From: JAIOPA01 sp046076045
GTDB taxonomy: Bacteria > Eisenbacteria > RBG-16-71-46
Reading direction: 5' to 3'
NCBI GenBank assembly: GCA_046076045.1
Contig: JBJTRI010000178.1
Coordinates: 1 to 34,857 of the forward strand
Length of the DNA: 34,857 bases
Made by a program: the position numbers and the translations under genes. Under the pieces are notes generated by a model, which did not search any database, was not told the DNA's origin, and saw only the letters and a program-made list of their open reading frames with translations. Positions 29,421-34,857 of the stretch are shown here, piece by piece. Each line of letters begins with the position of its first letter. The first letter of the stretch is position 1.

Positions 29421-29639
29421 ATGCCACTCTACGAGTACGCCTGTCCGGACTGTCGTCACGCTTGGGATTCGCTCCAGGACCGCTGGGATTCCCCGGCACC
29501 GCCCTGTCCGCAGTGCGGTGCGGTCCGCTCGGAGCGTCGGTTGAGCACGTTCGCGGTGGTCGCACCCTCGGTGGGGCGGAGTCCTGCACCCACGGAAGGA
29601 TGCGGCGGCGGCGGATGCGCTTGCCGCAGGGAGCAGTGA
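29421..29639 (+). CDS. FmdB-family zinc-ribbon protein
   Basis: This 72-residue protein begins MPLYEYACPDC, the signature of the FmdB putative regulatory family. CxxC pairs at Cys8/Cys11 and Cys29/Cys32 form a zinc ribbon. The C-terminus has a glycine-cysteine cluster (GCGGGGCAC), common in these proteins. Function is unknown, although the family name implies regulation. GGAGGAGGG lies seven bases before the ATG; a longer open frame upstream overlaps the BMC gene and is not credible. Confidence 0.85.
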   Translation: MPLYEYACPDCRHAWDSLQDRWDSPAPPCPQCGAVRSERRLSTFAVVAPSVGRSPAPTEGCGGGGCACRREQ

Positions 29640-29671
29640 CGGACTAGGGACGATCCACGCGGAGGACACCG

Positions 29672-29980
29672 ATGACCAAGGCGGACCTGGTGGAGCAGAT
29701 CGCCGCGAGCACGGGGTTGTCGCGGAACCACACGGCAGTGATCATCGACGGGATGCTCGACTCGGTGTGTCGTGCCCTCAGTGAGGGCAAGCACCTCGAG
29801 ATCCGCGGCTTCGGGACCTTCAAGGTCCGTGAGCGCCGCGCCCGCCGTGCGCGCAACCCGCGCAGTGGGACGGAAGTGCAGGTGCCGGCGAAGCTGGTGC
29901 CCGTGTTCAAGCCGAGCAAGGAATTGAAGGCTCAGGTCCTCGAGGCCGCGGCCGAAACGGAAACCACCGCCGCCGTCTGA
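29672..29980 (+). CDS. hup: HU/IHF-family DNA-binding protein
   Basis: This 102-residue nucleoid protein bends DNA as a dimer. GFGTFKVRERRARRARNPRSG is split here as GFGTFKVRERRAR plus RARNPRSG, the beta-arm of the family, and VPVFKPSKELK is conserved. The arm sequence is closer to the IHF/HU-beta type than to a specific subunit, so homodimer or heterodimer cannot be decided. GGAGG lies six bases upstream. A short acidic Ala/Thr-rich tail follows the domain. Confidence 0.93.
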   Translation: MTKADLVEQIAASTGLSRNHTAVIIDGMLDSVCRALSEGKHLEIRGFGTFKVRERRARRARNPRSGTEVQVPAKLVPVFKPSKELKAQVLEAAAETETTAAV

Positions 29981-30018
29981 CGGACGCGGTCGTCACGAGA
30001 CGCTGGAAAGGAGTCGGG

Positions 30019-30114
30019 ATGGGATCGGGCAAGAAGCGGAAGCGCAAGAAGATCGCGACGCACAAGCGGAAGAAGCGCCTGCGGAAGAACCGCCATAAGA
30101 AGCGCGTCCGCTAG
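30019..30114 (+). CDS. 31-residue basic protein, bS22/mS38-like (AURKAIP1/COX24 domain)
   Basis: The frame encodes 31 residues, 19 of them Lys or Arg and two His, beginning MGSGKKRKRKKIATHK and ending KKRVR. Size and spacing of the basic clusters resemble the AURKAIP1/COX24-type small ribosomal protein (bS22 in mycobacteria, mS38 in mitochondria), which lies in the decoding region of the small subunit. AAAGGAG five bases upstream is a very strong ribosome-binding site, arguing for a highly expressed gene. Another short basic protein is the alternative. Confidence 0.75.
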   Translation: MGSGKKRKRKKIATHKRKKRLRKNRHKKRVR

Positions 30115-30121
30115 TCGTCCC

Positions 30122-31858
30122 TTGCGGGACCCCGATGCCGTACGCCGACTCCTCGGCCGCGCGCTCTACGCGCGCGGCCGTTGGATTTTCGAACCCGCCA
30201 AGCGCGGTCCCGGTCGGCGTGATCTCGTGTGGCGCGGCCCCCAGACCCCCGAGGACGGTGACATCGTCATCGCCGAGGTGGGCTGGGAGGGCCCCGCGCA
30301 TCTCGTCGAGGTGCTCGGGGCCGAGGACCGCCCGCACTGGGACGACCACGCGGTGGCCTCCCAGTTCCGCCTCCGCGTGGGCTTCCCGCCCGAGGTGGAG
30401 TCCGAGGCCGCCGCGTTCGGCGAACCCCATGCCGGCGAGTGGGCCGACCGCGAGGATCGGCGCGACGACCTCGTCCTGACCATCGACCCCGCCGATGCCC
30501 GCGACCACGACGACGCGCTCGGGGTCCGCGACCTCGGCGGTGGACGCTACGAGGTCGGCATCCACATCGCCGACGTCTCGTGGTACGTGCGTCCGGGCAG
30601 CGCGCTCGACGACGAGGCCCGGCTACGCGGGACGAGCTGCTACCTGCCGGCGGGCGTCATCCCCATGCTGCCGGAGCGCCTCTCGGCCGACCTGTGCTCG
30701 CTGCGCGAGGGCGTGAACCGGCTGGTGCTCTCCGTGTACGCCGAACTCGACGAGGACGGCATGCTGCACGGGTTCCGGTTCTCCGAGGGCGTGATCCGCA
30801 TCCGCGCGGGCCTGTCGTACGAGCAGGTGCAGGCCGCGCTCGACGGCCACGACGAGCTGCCGGACGACCACCGCGAGTGCGTCGCGCTGCTCATGCGGCT
30901 CGCCCGGCGGTTGCGCGAGCGCCGCTTCACCACCGGTGCGCTGCGTCTCGAGTCGGTCGAGGTCAAGGCGGTGCTCGACGAGCACGGCGACACGCTGGAG
31001 ATGGTGCGACGCGCCCACCTCGAGAGCCACGAACTCGTCGAGGAGTTCATGCTGCTCGCCAACCGTTGCGTGGGGGAGTCGGCCGCGGTGCGCGAGTCCG
31101 GCGTGCTGTGGCGCGTGCACGAGCCGCCGGTGGACCGCAAGCTCGCCGACCTCGACGAGATGTTGCGCGTCCTTCGCCTGCCGAGGCTCGGGCACCCCGA
31201 GCCGCACCGCGCGCTGCAGGCCCTGCTCGCCGTGCCGCTCGACGAGCCCAAACGCCGGCTGCTGCACCGGCTCGTGCTGCGCTCGATGACGCGCGCCCGC
31301 TACCTCGAACGCGACCTCGGGCACTTCGGGCTCGCGACCTACGAGTACCTGCACTTCACCTCGCCGATCCGCCGCTACCCCGACCTGCACAACCATCGTC
31401 GCGTGCGCGAGTGGGTGCGGCGCCAGCGCGACTCCGCCTGGGACGCGGGCGAGACCGCGCGGCTGGCCGCCGACTGCAGTGCCCGCGAGCAGGACGCCAC
31501 CGACGCCGAGCGCGAGGGTGTGAAGGTGAAGGGGCTTCGCCTGCTGGCGGGGAGACTCGGGGACACGGCTTCGGGTAGTATCTCGGGGCTCCTGCCGCGG
31601 GGGTTCTTCGTGGAGTTGGACGAGCCTCCGGTGGTCGGGTTCGTGGCGGTCGGCGACCAGCTCGACGACCGGTTCGACCTCGACCCGTCGGGCATGAGCC
31701 TCGTGGGACGCCGGACGCGTCGCAGGTTCACGCTCGGTGACTCCGTGGTGGTGACGATCGCGCGGGTGGACGTGCCCGCTCGGACATGCGACCTCGTCCT
31801 CGACGAGGGCGGACCCAAGCGCGGGCGCCGCGCACAGAGGAGGCCAGGATGGCGGTGA
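30122..31858 (+). CDS. rnr: RNase R/RNase II-family exoribonuclease
   Basis: This 578-residue 3'-5' exoribonuclease has a cold-shock-type domain (about 12-90), the RNB catalytic domain (about 112-440) and a C-terminal S1 domain (about 475-560). The metal-binding aspartates lie in TIDPADARDHDDAL (Asp122, Asp128, Asp130, Asp131), and HFTSPIRRYPDLHNH is the conserved RNA-binding segment. It is shorter than typical RNase R (700-800), lacking the N-terminal helix-turn-helix and first cold-shock domain. The TTG start lies seven bases after the small basic gene with no clear ribosome-binding site, so coupling or another start is possible. The symbol is tentative. Confidence 0.88.
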   Translation: MRDPDAVRRLLGRALYARGRWIFEPAKRGPGRRDLVWRGPQTPEDGDIVIAEVGWEGPAHLVEVLGAEDRPHWDDHAVASQFRLRVGFPPEVESEAAAFGEPHAGEWADREDRRDDLVLTIDPADARDHDDALGVRDLGGGRYEVGIHIADVSWYVRPGSALDDEARLRGTSCYLPAGVIPMLPERLSADLCSLREGVNRLVLSVYAELDEDGMLHGFRFSEGVIRIRAGLSYEQVQAALDGHDELPDDHRECVALLMRLARRLRERRFTTGALRLESVEVKAVLDEHGDTLEMVRRAHLESHELVEEFMLLANRCVGESAAVRESGVLWRVHEPPVDRKLADLDEMLRVLRLPRLGHPEPHRALQALLAVPLDEPKRRLLHRLVLRSMTRARYLERDLGHFGLATYEYLHFTSPIRRYPDLHNHRRVREWVRRQRDSAWDAGETARLAADCSAREQDATDAEREGVKVKGLRLLAGRLGDTASGSISGLLPRGFFVELDEPPVVGFVAVGDQLDDRFDLDPSGMSLVGRRTRRRFTLGDSVVVTIARVDVPARTCDLVLDEGGPKRGRRAQRRPGWR

Positions 31859-32631
31859 AGTCGGCGAAGGGACGGGGCGGCATCGAGCGCCGCAAGAGCG
31901 AGCGCGCCTCGGCGCGCTTCACCATGCGCGTGGACGCGGGGGCCGCGGTCGGCACCGAGTCCATCGTGACCGAGAGCCAGAACATCTCGGCGAGCGGCGT
32001 GTACTGTCACTCGTCGCACTACCTGGCCCCGTTCTCGAAGATCCGGCTGGCCATCGTGCTGCCGAACGTCCCAGGCCGCCCGCCGGGACAGGACCTCGTG
32101 AAGAGCGAGGCCATCGTGGTGCGCTGCTCGCAGCGCGCCGGTGACTCCTCGGCGACGCCCTACGAATTGGCCTGCATGTTCGCCGGACTCGACCGTGACA
32201 GCCGTGAGCGCATCGAGGAGTTCGTGACGTGGCGCAACCTCGCGGCCTTCCGTGAGGCGCTGGGGCTGCCCGCGCGTTCGGAGCGCGTCGCGCGCGCCAT
32301 CGCGGCGGACCATGGCGCCGCCCGGTCGGCGGCCAAGCCCGTGGCGAAGGCGGGGAGGACGACCAAGACGAAGTCGGCGGTGCGCAAGACCGTCGCGGCC
32401 AAGCCCAAGGCGAAGCCCGCGGCGCGCAAGACCGGCGCGGCCAAGTCGAAGGCGAAGCCCGTGGCGCGCAAGGCTGCCGCTGCCCAGTCGAAGGTGAACG
32501 CGAAGGCGAAGCCCAAGGCCCGTGCGCAGCGGAAGGTCACCAAGGCCGCCGTCCGCAAGGTCGCACGCAAGTCGGCTCGCTCGCGCACGACGGTCCGCAA
32601 GCGGACGACGGCGCGCCGCGCAGGCCGCTGA
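31849..32631 (+). CDS. PilZ-domain protein with histone-H1-like Lys/Ala-rich tail
   Basis: The 260-residue protein joins two parts. Residues about 12-125 form a PilZ domain with both cyclic-di-GMP-binding motifs intact: RxxxR as Arg15-Arg19 and NxSxxG as Asn45-Gly50. Residues about 158-260 are almost wholly Lys, Ala, Arg, Pro and Thr, including a 14-residue repeat (AAKPKAKPAARKTG, then AAKSKAKPVARKAA), like histone H1 or AlgP-type DNA-binding tails. The ATG, with AGGAGG upstream, overlaps the RNase R stop by ten bases. Inference: a nucleoid- or RNA-binding protein that senses cyclic-di-GMP. Confidence 0.85.
   Translation: MAVKSAKGRGGIERRKSERASARFTMRVDAGAAVGTESIVTESQNISASGVYCHSSHYLAPFSKIRLAIVLPNVPGRPPGQDLVKSEAIVVRCSQRAGDSSATPYELACMFAGLDRDSRERIEEFVTWRNLAAFREALGLPARSERVARAIAADHGAARSAAKPVAKAGRTTKTKSAVRKTVAAKPKAKPAARKTGAAKSKAKPVARKAAAAQSKVNAKAKPKARAQRKVTKAAVRKVARKSARSRTTVRKRTTARRAGR
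32395..32478 (+). repeat. 42-base tandem repeat in the PilZ protein tail
   Basis: Two adjacent 42-base units encode the related 14-residue blocks at residues 183-196 and 197-210 of the Lys/Ala-rich tail. Weaker, shorter KPKA-like blocks follow. Such low-complexity repeats can change length by slippage. Confidence 0.6.
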
Positions 32632-32647
32632 CCCGGTCGAGGACACG

Positions 32648-33973
32648 GTGAGCGGACTCGGTGTGCGACGTGGGCGCGCCCTCGCGGGCCGCTTCTCGCC
32701 CCCGGGCGACAAGTCCATCACGCACCGTGCCCTGCTGTTCGGCCTCCTGGCCGACGGCGTGACGCGCGTGCGCGGGGCCAATCCCGGTGACGACTGCGCC
32801 CGCTCGGCCGCGGCAGCCCGCGCGCTCGGGGCGACCGTGACCGCGGTGCCCGGAGGCTGGGACGTGATCGGGACCGCGGGCGACGTGCGAGCGAGCGAGC
32901 ACGGACTCGACTGCGGCAACTCGGGCACGACGCTGCGCCTCGTGGCGGGGATCGCCGCGGCGCGACCGTTCGTCACGCGGCTGACAGGCGACCCGTCGTT
33001 GTCGCGCCGCCCCATGCGCCGCATCGCGGAACCGCTCGGCCGCATGGGGGCCCGCCTGGAGGGGCAGGGCGAGACGCTCACCCCGCCGCTCACCGTGCAC
33101 GGCGCTGCGCTCACCGGCATCGACTACGTCGTGCCCATGGCCAGTGCGCAGGTCGCCACGGCCACACTTCTCGCGGGCCTCGGCGCCACGGGGGTGACGC
33201 GCGTCACGCTGCCCGGTCCGGCGCGCGACCACACCGAGCGCATGCTGCCCGCCTTCGGCGTGCCCCTCGAACGACACGACCTCGCCGACGGCGGGCGACT
33301 CGTCACCGTGGACGGGGGCTCGCGTCTCGTCGCCACCGAGGTGACCGTGCCGGGGGACTTCTCGGGCGCGGCCTTCCTGCTCGCCGCCGCCGCCTGCGAG
33401 CCCGGCGCCCGCGTGACCGCGCTCGGCGTGAACCTCAACCCGACGCGCACCGGACTGCTCGACGTGCTCGCGGCCATGGGTGCGGTCCCCGAGGTGGTGG
33501 TCAGGGGCGAGTCGGCCGGCGAGCCCGTGGGGGACGTCACGGTGACGGGCCCCGACCGCCTCCGCGCCTTCGACGTCCCGCCCGAGTGGCTGCCGCGCAT
33601 GGTGGACGAGGCCCCGGCGTGGGCCGTGCTCGCCGCCGCGGCCCACGGCACCTCGCGCCTGCAGGGTGCGGCCGAGCTGCGCGTGAAGGAGAGCGACCGC
33701 ATCGCCACCGTGGCCGCGGGGCTGCGCGCCCTCGGCGTGCACGCGATCGAGCATCCCGCGGGACTCGAGGTGCAGGGTGGCGAGGTGACGCGCGGAGCGC
33801 GCATCGCCACGCATCACGACCACCGCATCGCGATGGCGTTCGCGGTCCTCGCCCTGCGCAGCCCGCACTGGGTGACGTTCGACGACCTCACGCCGGTGGC
33901 GACCTCGTACCCCGGCTTCCTCGACACGCTCGCGACCCTCGGGGCCGCGGTGGAGCCGGTGGAGGCCGCATGA
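32648..33973 (+). CDS. aroA: 3-phosphoshikimate 1-carboxyvinyltransferase (EPSP synthase)
   Basis: This enzyme condenses shikimate 3-phosphate with phosphoenolpyruvate in the shikimate pathway. The 441-residue protein has PGDKSITHRALL (Lys22), DCGNSGTTLRLVAG, RRPMRRIAEPL, SAQVATATLLAGL, RVKESDRIA and HDHRIAMAFAV. The GNSGTTLRL loop resembles Gram-positive-type enzymes more than the E. coli form with proline at that site. The GTG at 32648 puts the protein start just before the conserved region; the frame is open further upstream inside the PilZ gene. The stop overlaps the cmk ATG, giving the common aroA-cmk-plsC order. Confidence 0.95.
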   Translation: MSGLGVRRGRALAGRFSPPGDKSITHRALLFGLLADGVTRVRGANPGDDCARSAAAARALGATVTAVPGGWDVIGTAGDVRASEHGLDCGNSGTTLRLVAGIAAARPFVTRLTGDPSLSRRPMRRIAEPLGRMGARLEGQGETLTPPLTVHGAALTGIDYVVPMASAQVATATLLAGLGATGVTRVTLPGPARDHTERMLPAFGVPLERHDLADGGRLVTVDGGSRLVATEVTVPGDFSGAAFLLAAAACEPGARVTALGVNLNPTRTGLLDVLAAMGAVPEVVVRGESAGEPVGDVTVTGPDRLRAFDVPPEWLPRMVDEAPAWAVLAAAAHGTSRLQGAAELRVKESDRIATVAAGLRALGVHAIEHPAGLEVQGGEVTRGARIATHHDHRIAMAFAVLALRSPHWVTFDDLTPVATSYPGFLDTLATLGAAVEPVEAA

Positions 33974-34739
33974 GCTTCGTCGTGACCATCGACGGGCCGG
34001 CCGCCGCGGGCAAGAGCACCACCGCGCGCGCGATCGCCGAGCGACTCGGCTGGCGCTACCTCGACACCGGTGCGTACTACCGCGCGCTCGCACTCAAGGC
34101 GCTCCGTGAGGGCGGTGTGCGGGACGACGCGAGCGCCACCGTGCTCGCGCAGGGCACGCGCATCGAGTCCACCGGCGACCCGCGCCTGCCGCACATCGTG
34201 CTCGACGGCGAGGACGTGACCGAGGCCATCCGCACCCCCGAGGTGAGCGAGGCGGCCTCGCGCGTGGCCGCGTTCCCGGGTGTACGCCGGTTGCTCGTGA
34301 GCTGGCAGCGTTCGTTGCGCGAGCGCGAGCCGTTGGTGGGCGAGGGGCGGGACCTCGGCACGGTGGTGTTCCCCGACGCCGAGGTGAAGTTGTTCCTCGA
34401 CGCCGACCTCGCCACCCGTGCGGCCCGGCGCCACGCCGAACTCACCGCGCGCGGGGCCTCGGTGGCCCTCGAGGCGGTGCGCGACGACCTGCGCTCCCGC
34501 GACGAACGCGACCGCTCGCGCGCCGACAGCCCGCTCCGTCAGGCCGCCGATGCGGTCGTCGTGGACACGAGCGGCATGGACGTGGACCGGCAGGTCGAGG
34601 CCGCCCTGCGGGTCATCCGGGCACACCCGGACTGTCCCCCGGCCCCCGACCGGCCGATATCGGGGGAGGCCGGGGACCATCCCGGGACCCCCTCGGACCC
34701 GCGCCGCTGGGGCGTTCGGACCACTTGGAGAACGCGTGA
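33970..34739 (+). CDS. cmk: Cytidylate kinase, C-terminal frame not closed
   Basis: The kinase phosphorylates CMP/dCMP. It shows the P-loop GPAAAGKST (residues 9-17), YLDTGAYYRALAL, GEGRDLGTVVFPDAE and RDERDRSRADSPL, ending with a helix ALRVI at about residue 217, the normal family length. The same frame then continues without any stop to the end of the window, through the start of plsC. The first stop in any frame after the conserved end is TGA at 34737-34739, overlapping the plsC GTG exactly like other junctions here but out of frame by one base. I place the end there and suspect a frameshift between about 34625 and 34736. Confidence 0.88.
34637..34675 (+). other. GC-rich hairpin near the end of cmk
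   Basis: CCCCGG and CCCCCGA (34637-34649) can pair with TCGGGGG and CCGGGG (34660-34666, 34670-34675), leaving a three-base bulge and a ten-base loop. No T tract follows. It sits just after the conserved end of cytidylate kinase. It could be an RNA structure controlling plsC or simply a sequence prone to sequencing error. Confidence 0.5.
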
Positions 34740-34857
34740 GCCTGCACTACACTGCCTACCGCTTCCTGCTCGGGGGCTTCGTGGGTGCCCTGAGCGGCTG
34801 GGAGGTTCTGGGACGCGATCGCGTGCCGCACACCGGCGGGTTGATCGTCGCCCCGAA
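34736..34857 (+). CDS. plsC: 1-acyl-sn-glycerol-3-phosphate acyltransferase, N-terminal part (cut by window end)
   Basis: Only the first 40 codons are in the window. The reading RVPHTGGLIVAPN at the end is the start of the PlsC acyltransferase domain, just before the catalytic HxxxxD motif expected beyond the edge. Before it lies a short hydrophobic N-terminus (YRFLLGGFVGAL). GGAG lies five bases before the GTG. The position after cmk matches the common aroA-cmk-plsC order. The enzyme makes phosphatidic acid at the inner membrane. Confidence 0.75.
   Translation, partial: MSLHYTAYRFLLGGFVGALSGWEVLGRDRVPHTGGLIVAP

Overview
The window is a very GC-rich (about 70% by eye), gene-dense bacterial chromosome segment. 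Every convincing gene is on the + strand, and many neighbours overlap by GTGA or ATGA. Envelope machinery (TonB/ExbB/ExbD, a TolC-like outer-membrane protein, MacA/MacB-like parts, a lipoprotein signal) points to a Gram-negative cell. No rRNA or other taxonomic marker is present. A GC-rich FCB-type lineage, such as Eisenbacteria-like or Gemmatimonadota-like bacteria, is a guess from gene style and promoter shape only.

Layout. (1) 1-3.5 kb: two tandem STAS-domain anti-anti-sigma-like genes, then an ExbB-ExbD-ExbD-TonB energy-transduction operon ending in a strong hairpin. (2) 3.5-11.6 kb: a promoter, a Yip1-family membrane protein, and a tripartite efflux operon with a TolC-like protein, a MacA-like adaptor, one MacB-type ATPase and three MacB/FtsX-type permeases. 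(3) 11.6-19.3 kb: uvrA, then threonine 3-dehydrogenase and glycine C-acetyltransferase (threonine to glycine), gcvT, gcvH and a LipM/LplA-family cofactor transferase (glycine cleavage and its lipoylation). (4) 19.3-25.3 kb: a complete oligopeptide/dipeptide ABC importer (binding lipoprotein, two permeases, two ATPases) with its own TATAAT promoter and a terminator hairpin.

(5) 25.3-29.4 kb is the accessory highlight. A roughly 630-base non-coding region holds several hairpins, a 12-codon open frame behind a strong ribosome-binding site, a terminator and a good promoter. It leads into a compact bacterial microcompartment (BMC) locus: two hexamer shell proteins, a pentamer protein, a CoA-acylating aldehyde dehydrogenase with an encapsulation-peptide-like N-terminus, a PduT-like tandem-domain shell protein without cysteine, and two more pentamer proteins. 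No signature enzyme, alcohol dehydrogenase or phosphotransacylase lies in it, so the cargo chemistry upstream of the aldehyde is unknown and probably encoded elsewhere.

(6) 29.4-34.9 kb: an FmdB-type zinc-ribbon protein, an HU/IHF-family protein, a 31-residue extremely basic protein resembling bS22/mS38, an RNase R-family nuclease, a PilZ protein with a histone-H1-like tail, then aroA, cmk and the start of plsC. The cmk frame does not close before plsC begins, which suggests a frameshift near a GC-rich hairpin.

Four putative promoters share a -35 of TTGAC/TTGCA/TTGAG type, a 17-base spacer and a -10 of the form TANCTT.
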